From: an uncultured Dorea sp.
GTDB lineage: Bacteria; Bacillota; Clostridia; Lachnospirales; Lachnospiraceae
NCBI GenBank assembly: GCA_910580235.1
Contig: CAJTVU010000001.1
Coordinates: 186,001 to 250,000, forward strand
DNA: 64,000 nucleotides
Direction of reading: 5' to 3'
This document shows positions 50,147-59,083 of this stretch, in pieces. The position numbers were made by a program, and so were the translations under genes. The first letter of the stretch is position 1. Each line of letters begins with the position of its first letter. Below the pieces are notes generated by a model. It was not told the DNA's origin. It saw nothing but the letters and a program-made list of their open reading frames with translations, and did not search any database.

Positions 50147-51818
50147 ATTTTATTTCTCGTGCCAGCTCCTTCATCTCTTTCGCGCTCTTAAGCACTGCGT
50201 CCGTAATCTTCGCGCCGCCTAAGATCCTGGCCAGCTCTTCTGCGGACTGCTCTTCGGAAAGCCTTCGGATCCCTGTGGACGTACCTTCCGCGGATGCCGT
50301 CTTCTCTATAAGGAAATGCACATCCGCCATGGCCGCTATCTGCGCCAGGTGCGTGATACAGATGACCTGATGCTCCCGCCCGATGAGCGCCATCTTCTCC
50401 GACACCTTCTGTGCTGTCCGCCCGCTGATCCCCACGTCGATCTCATCAAAGATAAGCGTTCCTGTCTCATCCTTATCTGCCATGACCGCTTTGATCGCAA
50501 GCATGATACGGGACAGCTCGCCGCCTGACGCCACGCTCACAAGAGGCCGCATCGGCTGTCCGGGGTTCAGAGATATTGCGAACTCCACGTCGTCTATGCC
50601 ATCTGCGCTGTAATCCTCTTTCTCACTGAATGTGATCTCAAACTTTACATCCGCAAAGTTCAGATCCTCAAGCCCTTCTTCTATCTTATGTCCCAAGGCT
50701 TTTCCCTGTTCCCTGCGAAGCTCTGAGAGCTGTCTGGAATATCTTTTCAGCTCGCCTTCAGCCTCTGCAAGATCCTTCTTGAGCCTTTCCACATAATTCT
50801 CATAATCTGAGAGCCTTGCAAGCTTCTCTTTCTGTTCCTCACAGTAGGAAAGTATTTCTTCTATACTGTTCCCGTACTTCGCCTTCAGGCGGTTCACTTC
50901 ATTGAGCCTCTCCTGCGTCTCGTAGAACTCCTCTTCCGAGAGCTCACAGCAGCTCATATAGTCTGACAGGGCGCGGTTGAAGTCATTCAGCAGGCTGTCT
51001 ATCTCTGAAAGCTGTCCGTACAGCTCCGACACCGTCTCGTCATATCTGGCAGCATCCGAGAGCATGCGGATAGCCCGGCTTAAGCTCTCGCTGGCGCTCT
51101 CGTCCCCCTCGCTCGTATAGGCGTAGGCAGAAGATAGCCCCTGCACAGTCTTCTGGCTGTTCTCCATCCGCCGGAACAGGCTTTCCAGCTCCTCGTCCTC
51201 CCCTTCTCTGAGCGCCGCCCTTTCTATCTCCTCTATCTCAAACGAAAGGAAGGACATCTCTCTCTCCCGGCGAGACTCGTCCATATCCGACTCCGACAGC
51301 TGCTTTCTCGCTGCCCGGTACTTCTTATAAGAGCCCGCCACTTTTCCTTTCAGCCTGGCAAGCGCCTCCCCGCCAAATGCGTCCACGAATCCAAGATGGT
51401 TCTTCTTGTACAGCAGGGACTGATGCTCGTGCTGGCCGTGCAGATCTATAAGCGCCGCCGCTGCATCCTTCAAGACTGCCATCGTCACCGTCTCACCGTT
51501 AATGCGGCTTACGCTCCTGCCCTTCATCAGCCGACGGCTCAAAGTAACCGTGCCGTCCTCGGGGAATATGTCGAGCCTGGCAAGGGCTTCTGTCTGGACA
51601 GCGTCTTCCACCAGAAAGACAAGCTCTACATAGCCATAGTCCGCCCCTTCCCGAATGATATCCTTCGTATACCTCTCACCGAGAGCAAGGCCGATAGAGC
51701 CCAGAATAATGGACTTTCCCGCTCCCGTCTCTCCCGTCAGTATGTTAAGCCCTTCTCCGAACTCCACTTCGATCTCTTCAATAAGAGCCATGTTCTTCAC
51801 GTGTAAGCTTTGTAACAT
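50145..51818 (-). CDS. recN: DNA repair protein RecN
   Basis: The 557-residue SMC-like ATPase has Walker A GETGAGKSIILGSIG at the N terminus, long coiled coils, and Walker B LIFDEIDVGISG at the C terminus. It acts in double-strand-break repair. It follows argR by 9 bp. The ATG follows TAGGAGG. Confidence 0.96.
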   Translation of the reverse strand: MLQSLHVKNMALIEEIEVEFGEGLNILTGETGAGKSIILGSIGLALGERYTKDIIREGADYGYVELVFLVEDAVQTEALARLDIFPEDGTVTLSRRLMKGRSVSRINGETVTMAVLKDAAAALIDLHGQHEHQSLLYKKNHLGFVDAFGGEALARLKGKVAGSYKKYRAARKQLSESDMDESRREREMSFLSFEIEEIERAALREGEDEELESLFRRMENSQKTVQGLSSAYAYTSEGDESASESLSRAIRMLSDAARYDETVSELYGQLSEIDSLLNDFNRALSDYMSCCELSEEEFYETQERLNEVNRLKAKYGNSIEEILSYCEEQKEKLARLSDYENYVERLKKDLAEAEGELKRYSRQLSELRREQGKALGHKIEEGLEDLNFADVKFEITFSEKEDYSADGIDDVEFAISLNPGQPMRPLVSVASGGELSRIMLAIKAVMADKDETGTLIFDEIDVGISGRTAQKVSEKMALIGREHQVICITHLAQIAAMADVHFLIEKTASAEGTSTGIRRLSEEQSAEELARILGGAKITDAVLKSAKEMKELAREIK

Positions 51819-51827
51819 CTGTCCCTC

Positions 51828-52277
51828 CTACAAGACGATCTTCTGGATCTTCTCCATGACTCCCTCCATGTCTTCAACACTTCGGATCGCGCACATAATC
51901 GTATCTTCTCCCGCAATGCTCCCGACGACTTCATTCCACTCCATAGCGTCGATCGCCGCGCACACTGCGCTTGCCATTCCTGCCACCGTCTTGATCACAA
52001 GGATATTGTGCGCCTTGTCCATCGTAAGATAGCCGTCCCGCAATACACGGATATATTTCTCATTCATTCCCTGCTGCCCGTTCTGATGCAGGGCATAGCG
52101 CTGCCCCCCGTTCTCTGCCGGTACTTTCATAAGCTTCAGATCCCGTATGTCCCTGGAGACGGTAGCCTGCGTCACCTGAAATCCTGACCTGTTCAGATAG
52201 GCAGCCAGCTCTTCCTGCGTCTCAATGCGATACTTATTAATAAGCTCGATGATCTTTGCATGTCTGTTTACTTTCAT
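51828..52277 (-). CDS. argR: Arginine repressor
   Basis: The 149-residue protein has the winged-helix DNA-binding domain (IETQEELAAYLNRSGFQVTQATVSRDIRDL) and the hexamerisation/arginine domain (MDKAHNILVIKTVAGMASAVCAAID, GTI-like AGEDTIMC). It controls arginine genes. It follows nadK by 7 bp. Confidence 0.95.
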   Translation of the reverse strand: MKVNRHAKIIELINKYRIETQEELAAYLNRSGFQVTQATVSRDIRDLKLMKVPAENGGQRYALHQNGQQGMNEKYIRVLRDGYLTMDKAHNILVIKTVAGMASAVCAAIDAMEWNEVVGSIAGEDTIMCAIRSVEDMEGVMEKIQKIVL

Positions 52278-52284
52278 GATGCCT

Positions 52285-53118
52285 TTAATTCCCTTTCATC
52301 TTTCTGCGGAGCGTCTCTAAAAAGCTGACTTTGCTCAGCTTGATGATCCCGGCAGACGCGCAAGACCTCCGTATAGCCACTCTCTCGCCTGTCACCATCG
52401 TCACTGTGTCCGCGCCGTCGAACGCAATGCAGGCTTCTTCCACCGCACTGTGCTTCCCTTCTCCTATCTCGATCACGATCTCGTCTTCCGCCGAAAGCAC
52501 GATGCTGCTTGTGTTGAGCGCATGGGAGCAGATCGGCGTAATGACGATCAGAGCCGCCGTAGGCTCCACGATAGGGCCTCCTGCGGACAGATTGTACGCG
52601 GTAGAGCCTGTAGGCGTCGACACGATCACGCCGTCCGCCTCATAGGAGCTCAAAAACTCTCCGTTGACGTACAAGTTAAAATGGATGAGGCGAAGCGCCG
52701 CATTCCTGGCTACCACAATATCATTAAGAGCCACAGACCGTCTGCCTCCATTCAGCCTTCCCTCCAGCATCATACGGCCCTCCACCTTATACTCTCCTGA
52801 CAGAAGGCGGCCGATCGCCTCTTCAATGTGGCTGACTTCCACCTCTGCCAGATATCCAAGCGCGCCCATATTGATGCCAAGGATCGGGATATCCCGCCCG
52901 TGCAGCACCCTTGCCACTTCAGTCAGGCTCCCGTCCCCTCCGATGACCACCGCACAGTCAAAGCCTTCCGGTATGGCTTCTCTCATAATCTCATTATTCT
53001 CATCTTTCCGGCAGCGGATGCAAGCCTTCCCCCTGCTCTCCAATAAACGTATGACTTCTCCTGTCACCTTCTGCCCTTTATCCTTGCCGTCATTTGTCAC
53101 GATCAAAAAACGCTCCAT
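52285..53118 (-). CDS. nadK: NAD kinase
   Basis: The 277-residue enzyme has GGDGSLTEVARVL, NMGALGYLAEV and STPTGSTAYNLSAGGPIV, the NAD kinase signatures. It phosphorylates NAD to NADP. It follows tlyA by 18 bp. Confidence 0.95.
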   Translation of the reverse strand: MERFLIVTNDGKDKGQKVTGEVIRLLESRGKACIRCRKDENNEIMREAIPEGFDCAVVIGGDGSLTEVARVLHGRDIPILGINMGALGYLAEVEVSHIEEAIGRLLSGEYKVEGRMMLEGRLNGGRRSVALNDIVVARNAALRLIHFNLYVNGEFLSSYEADGVIVSTPTGSTAYNLSAGGPIVEPTAALIVITPICSHALNTSSIVLSAEDEIVIEIGEGKHSAVEEACIAFDGADTVTMVTGERVAIRRSCASAGIIKLSKVSFLETLRRKMKGN

Positions 53119-53136
53119 GTCCCTGTCTGCCTTCTC

Positions 53137-53946
53137 CTATCTCTTCGCGAGCGCCGCGAACGCCGCGTCCACCGTCTCTTCTATGTCTACAGAGCCTTTC
53201 TTCCCCTCTGCGCCCTCACATTTCTTAAGGTGCACAAGATACTCGATGTTCCCCTCCGGCCCCCGGATCGGGGAATATGTCAGATCCTCGACGTGGAATC
53301 CATGCTCCCTTGCATACTCTGTCACTCCATGCACGACTTCCAGATGGGCGCTCCTCTCTCTCACTACGCCCTTTTTGCCTACTTTCTCTCTCCCCGCCTC
53401 AAACTGGGGCTTGATGAGAGCTACGACCTCTCCGCCTCCCGCCAGGTACGCGTGGATTGGCGGCAGCACTTTCATAAGAGAAATGAAGGAGACGTCTACA
53501 GATGAGAACTCGATCGGCTCTCCAATATCCTCTGGGGCTACATAGCGGATATTCGTCTTCTCCATACAGACTACCCGCGGATCCTGCCTCAGCTTCCAGT
53601 CCAGCTGTCCTCTGCCTACATCAATGGCATATACCTTCGCTGCGCCGTTCTGCAGCATACAGTCAGTAAAACCGCCTGTAGACGCCCCCACGTCTGTGCA
53701 TACCTTCCCCTCTACCGACACGTCGAAGCGCCGGAGCGCCTTCTCCAGCTTTAAGCCGCCCCTGCTTACATAAGGCAGAGCGCGCCCTCTCACTTCTATC
53801 TTCACTTCTTCAGGGAACGCTGTGCCGGGCTTATCCTCTTTCTGTCCGTCCACATACACATTGCCCGACATGATGACCGCTTTCGCCTTCTCCCTGGACG
53901 CTGCCAGATTCCGTTTTGTAAGAAGCACGTCCAACCTCTCTTTCAT
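53137..53946 (-). CDS. tlyA: TlyA family rRNA 2'-O-methyltransferase
   Basis: The 269-residue protein has an N-terminal S4 domain (DVLLTKRNLAASREKAKAVIMSG) and an FtsJ-type methyltransferase core (CTDVGASTGGFTDCMLQNGA). TlyA methylates C1409/C1920 in some bacteria; some members are hemolysin-annotated. It follows dxs by 3 bp. The ATG follows AAGGAG. Confidence 0.93.
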   Translation of the reverse strand: MKERLDVLLTKRNLAASREKAKAVIMSGNVYVDGQKEDKPGTAFPEEVKIEVRGRALPYVSRGGLKLEKALRRFDVSVEGKVCTDVGASTGGFTDCMLQNGAAKVYAIDVGRGQLDWKLRQDPRVVCMEKTNIRYVAPEDIGEPIEFSSVDVSFISLMKVLPPIHAYLAGGGEVVALIKPQFEAGREKVGKKGVVRERSAHLEVVHGVTEYAREHGFHVEDLTYSPIRGPEGNIEYLVHLKKCEGAEGKKGSVDIEETVDAAFAALAKR

Positions 53947-53949
53947 GCT

Positions 53950-55812
53950 TTATGACTCCTTCACCGTGTCTAAGATCGTCTTTGTCATGCTCGCACTGTC
54001 GATACCGTTCGCCTTCCGCAGTACGTCAATGCTCCCATGCTCCACATAGGCGTCTGAGAGCGACAGGGGCAGCACCCTTACATTAAGCCCCTCCCGGGAT
54101 GTGTACTCCAGTACCCGCTCTCCATATCCTCCAGTGGCCACATTTTCCTCTATCGTCACAAGGATCCTGTGCTTTCTGCTCATCTTCCTTATCATTTCTT
54201 CATCCATGGGCTTTACGAACCTGGCGTTCACAAGGCTTGCCGAATATCCCTCTTCCTTCAGGCCCTCCCACACTTTCACAGCCTCCTCGAACATATGTCC
54301 CACGCTCAGGATCGCGATATCTTCTTCCTCATAAATAACCTCGCTCTTCCCATAAACGACAGGAGCCCTGTGCTCCTCGTAGCCTGTGTAGGCCGTCCCT
54401 CTTGGATAGCGCAGCGCGATCGGCCCGTCATAACGGACAGCGAACCGGAGCATATCCGCCATCTCCCATTTGTTCTTTGGGGACAGCACCGTCATATTGG
54501 GGACAGCGCTCAGATAAGACAGATCGAAGATCCCCTGATGTGTCTCACCGTCGCTCCCCACAAGGCCCGCCCGATCGACTGCCAGGACGACCGGAAGGTT
54601 CTGCAGCGCCACGTCGTGGATGATCTGATCGTACCCTCTCTGGAGGAAAGAAGAATATACCGCCAGCACCGGCTTCATCCCTCCCGCAGCCAGTCCCGCC
54701 GCGAATGTCACAGCATGGCCTTCTGCAATGCCTACATCAAAGAACCTGCGCGGGAAACGCCTGCGAAACTGTGTAAGCCCGGTCCCGTCCGCCATCGCCG
54801 CGGTAATCGCCACGACGTCAGGATTCCCCGCAGCTTCCGCGCAAAGCACCTTCCCGAACACATCTGTGTAGCTGTCTTTCTTCTTTTTATCCAATGTCTC
54901 TCCGCTTACGATATCAAAAGGGCCGACCCCGTGGAATTTATCCGGCGCTTCTTCCGCCGGGGCATAGCCTTTCCCTTTCTGCGTCATGACATGTAAAAGC
55001 ACAGGGCCTTTCACCTTCTTTGCCTCCCGGAACGCCCTGCACAGCATCGGGATATTATGTCCCTGGAGGGGCCCAAGATAAGTGATCCCCATATCTTCAA
55101 AAAGCATCCCTGGAACGACCAATTGCTTAATGCTGCTCTTTGTCTTCCGGATCTTGTCGATCAGGGGATCCCCGACCACCGGGACTTTCTCCAGCACTCC
55201 GGTAACGCCCTTCTTAAGCCCTGTATAAAGGTCGGCCGTCCTTAAATGGTTCAAGTATTTTGACATCCCGCCTACGTTTTCTGAGATGGACATATGATTG
55301 TCGTTCAGCACGATAATATAATTCGTCTTCAAATGAGACGCGTTATTCAGCGCCTCATACGCCATGCCTCCCGTAAGAGCGCCGTCGCCGATGACAGAGA
55401 CGACATAGTGGCCCTCCCCTTTGATGTCTCTGGCCTCCACAAGGCCAAGCCCTGCCGAGACCGATGTGGAGCTGTGCCCTGTATCAAACGCATCGCAAGG
55501 GCTTTCCCTCCGCTTCGGGAAGCCGCTCATGCCTCCGTATGCCCGAAGCGCGTCAAACCCGTCCCGCCTTCCTGTCAGCAGCTTGTGGGTATAGGACTGA
55601 TGCCCCACGTCCCAGATAATCTTATCTTCTGGAAGATCGAACGAAAGGTGCATAGCCATCGTAAGCTCCACTACGCCCAGATTAGACGCAAGATGCCCTC
55701 CTGTCCTGCTCACTTTCTCCACCAGGAATTCCCGGATCTCCTGCGCCAATATCGGAAGATCCTCCCTGTCTATACTCTTAATATCATTCTCTTTCTGTAT
55801 ACGCTCCAGCAT
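53950..55812 (-). CDS. dxs: 1-deoxy-D-xylulose-5-phosphate synthase
   Basis: The 620-residue thiamine-diphosphate enzyme has IWDVGHQSYTHKLLTGR, GDGALTGGMAYEALNN and VGIAEGHAVTFAAGLA. It makes DXP, the first step of the MEP isoprenoid pathway, and is encoded just downstream of ispA, which uses the product. The ATG follows AGAGGTG. Confidence 0.96.
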   Translation of the reverse strand: MLERIQKENDIKSIDREDLPILAQEIREFLVEKVSRTGGHLASNLGVVELTMAMHLSFDLPEDKIIWDVGHQSYTHKLLTGRRDGFDALRAYGGMSGFPKRRESPCDAFDTGHSSTSVSAGLGLVEARDIKGEGHYVVSVIGDGALTGGMAYEALNNASHLKTNYIIVLNDNHMSISENVGGMSKYLNHLRTADLYTGLKKGVTGVLEKVPVVGDPLIDKIRKTKSSIKQLVVPGMLFEDMGITYLGPLQGHNIPMLCRAFREAKKVKGPVLLHVMTQKGKGYAPAEEAPDKFHGVGPFDIVSGETLDKKKKDSYTDVFGKVLCAEAAGNPDVVAITAAMADGTGLTQFRRRFPRRFFDVGIAEGHAVTFAAGLAAGGMKPVLAVYSSFLQRGYDQIIHDVALQNLPVVLAVDRAGLVGSDGETHQGIFDLSYLSAVPNMTVLSPKNKWEMADMLRFAVRYDGPIALRYPRGTAYTGYEEHRAPVVYGKSEVIYEEEDIAILSVGHMFEEAVKVWEGLKEEGYSASLVNARFVKPMDEEMIRKMSRKHRILVTIEENVATGGYGERVLEYTSREGLNVRVLPLSLSDAYVEHGSIDVLRKANGIDSASMTKTILDTVKES

Positions 55813-55825
55813 ACGGGCACCTCTT

Positions 55826-56728
55826 TTATCTATCCCTGTGGATCAGCTGCATAAGCAGGGCTTCCAGATATTCGTTCTTCCCCGGAAGCTCTCCAAGAAG
55901 AGAGGCCGCTTCGCCGGCCCTCTCTTCTGCCGCCCGCTTTGCCCCCTCCAGGCCAAGCAGCGTCACATAGGTCGTCTTCTTATTTTTTTCATCACTATGT
56001 ATCGGTTTCCCAAGCGCTTCTCTCGTGCTTGTGACATCCAATATATCATCCTGGATCTGGAATGCGATCCCCACATCCTTCGCGATCTTCTCCGTAGTCT
56101 TTACCTCTTCTTCCGACGCTCCTCCAAGGATCGCCCCGATCATCATGGATGCTTCGATAAGCGCCGATGTCTTCAGCTCATAGATCGTATCGAGCGCCTC
56201 TTTCTCTATGGCATGTCCGGTCTCCTTCACATCAATGACCTGCCCTCCGATCATGCCGTAGATACCGGATTTCTCTCCGAGCACTCCAAGCGCCCTCCCG
56301 ATCAAAAGCGCGTCCTCAGGCTCCATGACGAATGCCCTGAAAGCCGTCTCGAACGCATAGTTAAGAAGCGCGTCCCCCGCCAGTATGCCCATATCCTCCC
56401 CGTATACTACATGGGTCGTCCTGCGCCCTCTCCGGTAATCGTCATTGTCCATGGCCGGAAGGTCGTCGTGCACAAGCGAGTACGTGTGGATCATCTCCAC
56501 AGCGGCCATGAACGGGCGGATCGCCCTGGAGCTCCCTCCGAACAGGCGGTATGTCTCTTTCATCAGCATCGGGCGGATCCTTTTCCCTCCGGCCAGCAGG
56601 CTGTAGGCCATCGCTTCCATGATCACCTTCTGCCGCCCTTTCTGCTTTGGCAGGTACTCCTGGAGGATATCCTCTATCTCTCTTACTTTCTTCTCCTGCT
56701 GTATTTTAAGATCATCATTCGAAATCAT
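55826..56728 (-). CDS. ispA: Polyprenyl synthetase (farnesyl-diphosphate synthase type)
   Basis: The 300-residue enzyme has the first Asp-rich motif HDDLPAMDNDDYRRGRRTTH and the second FQIQDDILD. The spacing fits a short-chain prenyl synthase making FPP. It starts in the end of xseB (14-bp overlap) after AAGGAG, giving coupled translation. Confidence 0.93.
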   Translation of the reverse strand: MISNDDLKIQQEKKVREIEDILQEYLPKQKGRQKVIMEAMAYSLLAGGKRIRPMLMKETYRLFGGSSRAIRPFMAAVEMIHTYSLVHDDLPAMDNDDYRRGRRTTHVVYGEDMGILAGDALLNYAFETAFRAFVMEPEDALLIGRALGVLGEKSGIYGMIGGQVIDVKETGHAIEKEALDTIYELKTSALIEASMMIGAILGGASEEEVKTTEKIAKDVGIAFQIQDDILDVTSTREALGKPIHSDEKNKKTTYVTLLGLEGAKRAAEERAGEAASLLGELPGKNEYLEALLMQLIHRDR

Positions 56729-56930
56729 AAGCTTCTCCTTCGCCGTCCAGCGCCAGCATCTTCTTCTCTACCTTGTCAAGACGCGCATTGCACGCTTTTA
56801 ACATTTCCATGCCTGCATGGTACAGGCTGAAAGATTCCTCCAGAGGGACGTCCGGCCTTTCCATCGCTCCAATGACTTCCTCAAGGCTCTCAAATATCTG
56901 TTCCAGCGTCTGTTCTTTCTTGTTCGCCAT
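56715..56930 (-). CDS. xseB: Exodeoxyribonuclease VII small subunit
   Basis: The 71-residue helical protein has the XseB pattern TLEQIFESLEEVIGAMERPDVPLEESFSLYHAGMEML. It assembles with XseA. It lies partly inside the end of xseA (41-bp overlap) with AAGGAGGGG as ribosome binding site. Confidence 0.93.
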   Translation of the reverse strand: MANKKEQTLEQIFESLEEVIGAMERPDVPLEESFSLYHAGMEMLKACNARLDKVEKKMLALDGEGEAYDFE

Positions 56931-58134
56931 AATGCCCCTCCTTTACTGTCTCGGCCTTCGCGCAGATCGTCCCATCCGTCACATGGAGCGTAAGGACGTC
57001 GCCCGCCTTCACCTGGCCCGTACTTGTAAGCGCTTTTCCATCCTCCGCCTGCACGTACGCATATCCCCCTTTTAGCTTCTTAAGAGGGGACAGGCCGTTC
57101 ATTTTCTCCACATAGACATGGAGGTGATGTCTCGCCTCCCGCACCCTTTCCTTCATCACGCTCCGTAAGCGATCCTCCATATCTGCGAGGCGCATGCGAT
57201 CCTCCCGCAGCCTGTTCCCCGGATGCAGGGATCTTAGCTTCGCCTCGTATTTCTCCACGCACAGCCGTGCAAACGCCGCTCTCTGCTGCAGGAGCCCGGA
57301 CAGCTTCGCCTCGTACTCCCGCATCTTCTGCTCCAGGCGGGCATAGTCATACACCGCCAGCTCCGCGGCTGCAGAAGGAGTCGGCGCCCGAAGATCCGCC
57401 ACATAGTCTGCGATCGTCGTGTCCGTCTCATGCCCCACCGCTGAGATGACCGGAACCGGGCATTCGAAGATGGCCCTGGCCACTTCCTCTTCATTAAAGG
57501 CCCACAGATCCTCCACAGACCCGCCTCCGCGCCCTACGATCAGCACGTCCACTTCCATCGCTCCAAGCATCCGGATCCCCCGGGCGATGCTTTCTGCCGC
57601 CCCTTCTCCCTGCACCTTGGCCGGACAGAGGATCAGCTGCACATAAGGGTTCCTCCTTTTTGCGATATTCATAATATCACGCACGGCGGCGCCCGTAGGA
57701 GCCGTCACGATCCCTACCCTCTGTGCATAGGCCGGGATCGGCTGCTTATATTCCGGGGCGAACATGCCCATCTCTTCCAATTCCTTTTTTAGCGCCTGGA
57801 ACCGCTCGTAGAGCACGCCCTCTCCGTCAAGCCTTATCTCTTTTGCGTACAGCTGGTATGTGCCGCTTCTCTCATAGATATCCACGCTCCCTAGCGCCAC
57901 GACCTGCTGGCCGTCGCACATACGAAAAGCGAGCCCGCCTCGCTGCCCGGCGAACATTACGCAGGCAATCGCTCCGGACTCGTCCTTCAGTGAAAAATAT
58001 ATATGCCCGGAAGTATGGTACTTACAGTTGGACACTTCCCCCTTAACATAAATACGGTTCAGCATATAATCCTGCGTGAACATATTCCTTATATAGGAAT
58101 TTACCTGCTTTACCGTATACACGTTCCGTGTCAT
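56890..58134 (-). CDS. xseA: Exodeoxyribonuclease VII large subunit
   Basis: The 414-residue subunit has an N-terminal OB fold (VSNCKYHTSGHIYFSLKDESG), the catalytic region (TAPTGAAVRDI, IVGRGGGSVEDLWAFNEE, GHETDTTIADYVADLRAPTPSAAAE) and coiled coils. It degrades single-stranded DNA. Its ATG overlaps the nusB stop. Confidence 0.95.
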   Translation of the reverse strand: MTRNVYTVKQVNSYIRNMFTQDYMLNRIYVKGEVSNCKYHTSGHIYFSLKDESGAIACVMFAGQRGGLAFRMCDGQQVVALGSVDIYERSGTYQLYAKEIRLDGEGVLYERFQALKKELEEMGMFAPEYKQPIPAYAQRVGIVTAPTGAAVRDIMNIAKRRNPYVQLILCPAKVQGEGAAESIARGIRMLGAMEVDVLIVGRGGGSVEDLWAFNEEEVARAIFECPVPVISAVGHETDTTIADYVADLRAPTPSAAAELAVYDYARLEQKMREYEAKLSGLLQQRAAFARLCVEKYEAKLRSLHPGNRLREDRMRLADMEDRLRSVMKERVREARHHLHVYVEKMNGLSPLKKLKGGYAYVQAEDGKALTSTGQVKAGDVLTLHVTDGTICAKAETVKEGHYGEQERTDAGTDI

Positions 58135-58553
58135 GGCTGCCCTTTCCGGCCCTCTGCCAGCTTCGCCAGGATGCCGTTGACGAACGACGGGCCATCGTCC
58201 CCGCTGTACTTCTTGGCAAGCTCTACCGCCTCGTTGATGGCGACGCTCTCAGGGATCTCCTCGTCCCATTTCATCTCATAGAGAGCCAGCCGCAAAATGC
58301 TCAGATCCACTTTATTCATGCGCCCCGTCTTCCACCCTTTGGCGTGGTCGTTGACAAGCTTGTCGATCTCCTCCGTCTTCAGGATGACTTTAAGAGCCTT
58401 CTCTCGGATATATTCCATATCCTTCTCCTTTGGCTCTTCCTCATCCATCTGTTCAAAGTACAGCCGCATCTGCTCCGGCATCTCGCTGTCGCTGTTAAAC
58501 TCATAGCTGAACAGCATCTTAAATATATGCTCCCGCAGCTCTGACCTCTTCAC
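58131..58553 (-). CDS. nusB: Transcription antitermination factor NusB
   Basis: The 140-residue all-helical protein has the NusB pattern (LREHIFKMLFSYEF, NKVDLSILRLALYEM, VAINEAVELAKKYSGDDGPSFVNGIL). It takes part in rRNA antitermination. The GTG start directly follows the asp23 stop, with GGAGG inside the end of asp23. Confidence 0.94.
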   Translation of the reverse strand: MKRSELREHIFKMLFSYEFNSDSEMPEQMRLYFEQMDEEEPKEKDMEYIREKALKVILKTEEIDKLVNDHAKGWKTGRMNKVDLSILRLALYEMKWDEEIPESVAINEAVELAKKYSGDDGPSFVNGILAKLAEGRKGQP

Positions 58554-58937
58554 TTACGCTTCCTCCGGCACGTCCACGCCGACGACCCTGATATTCACAT
58601 CCGCCACCTCAAGGCCTGTCATATTCTCAATGGCAGATTTCACTTTCTCCTGTACCTTCTCAGTCACTTCCTTAATGCTGTAGCCGAACTTCATGTTCAT
58701 TGCCAGAGATACGGTAACGATCCCATCCAGCACGTCTACCTTCACGCCTTTTGAGAAAGACTTCCTTCCAAGCTTATTTACCAGCTCCTTCGTTGCGTTC
58801 CCCACTGTAGACGCGACTCCGTCAACTTCCGTTGCGGCAAGCCCCGCGATAACGGCGACTACCTCGTCGGCGATCTTGACCTCTCCCAGATTCTCCTCCG
58901 TCTTTATTGTATAAACGTTCTTCTCTTCTTTTCCCAT
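58554..58937 (-). CDS. Asp23/Gls24 family envelope stress protein
   Basis: The 127-residue protein matches the Asp23 family (VADEVVAVIAGLAATEVDGVAS, LAMNMKFGYSIKEVTEKVQEKVKSAIENMTG). Such proteins sit near the membrane. It is the first gene of the nusB-to-recN run. The ATG follows CAGGAGG. Confidence 0.93.
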   Translation of the reverse strand: MGKEEKNVYTIKTEENLGEVKIADEVVAVIAGLAATEVDGVASTVGNATKELVNKLGRKSFSKGVKVDVLDGIVTVSLAMNMKFGYSIKEVTEKVQEKVKSAIENMTGLEVADVNIRVVGVDVPEEA

Positions 58938-58995
58938 ATCTTCAGATCCTCCTGTACAATATCAATCTTACATAGCCCTATCTATACTATCTATG

Positions 58996-59045
58996 ATACC
59001 TACGGATTGCTGCGTGCTACGCACTCCCGCAATCCTTCCTGGTAT
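58996..59045. other. Structured hairpin in the asp23 leader
   Basis: Nested pairings: ATACC (58996-59000)/GGTAT (59041-59045), GGATTGC/GCAATCC (59004-59010 with 59029-59035), and GTGC/GCAC (59014-59017 with 59021-59024). There is no T-run. It lies just downstream of a likely promoter, so it would be in the 5' leader; a REP-like repeat is the alternative. Confidence 0.5.
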
Positions 59046-59054
59046 TATCTAAAT

Positions 59055-59083
59055 ATTATACACCTACCTGGCAAATTCCGCAA
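59055..59083 (-). promoter_or_regulatory. Probable promoter of the asp23-recN operon
   Basis: TTGCGG (59083-59078) in the prfC 3' end, 17 bp, TATAAT (59060-59055) on the minus strand. Confidence 0.45.

Noticed and set aside
52664..53545. 293-codon plus-strand frame opposite nadK and tlyA
   Set aside because: Ser/Pro/Thr-rich shadow frame spanning two confident minus-strand genes.
54475..54520. Two GGGGACAG units close together
   Set aside because: They lie in the dxs coding region, on a conserved protein stretch, and do not form the 16-bp palindrome seen at 15324.
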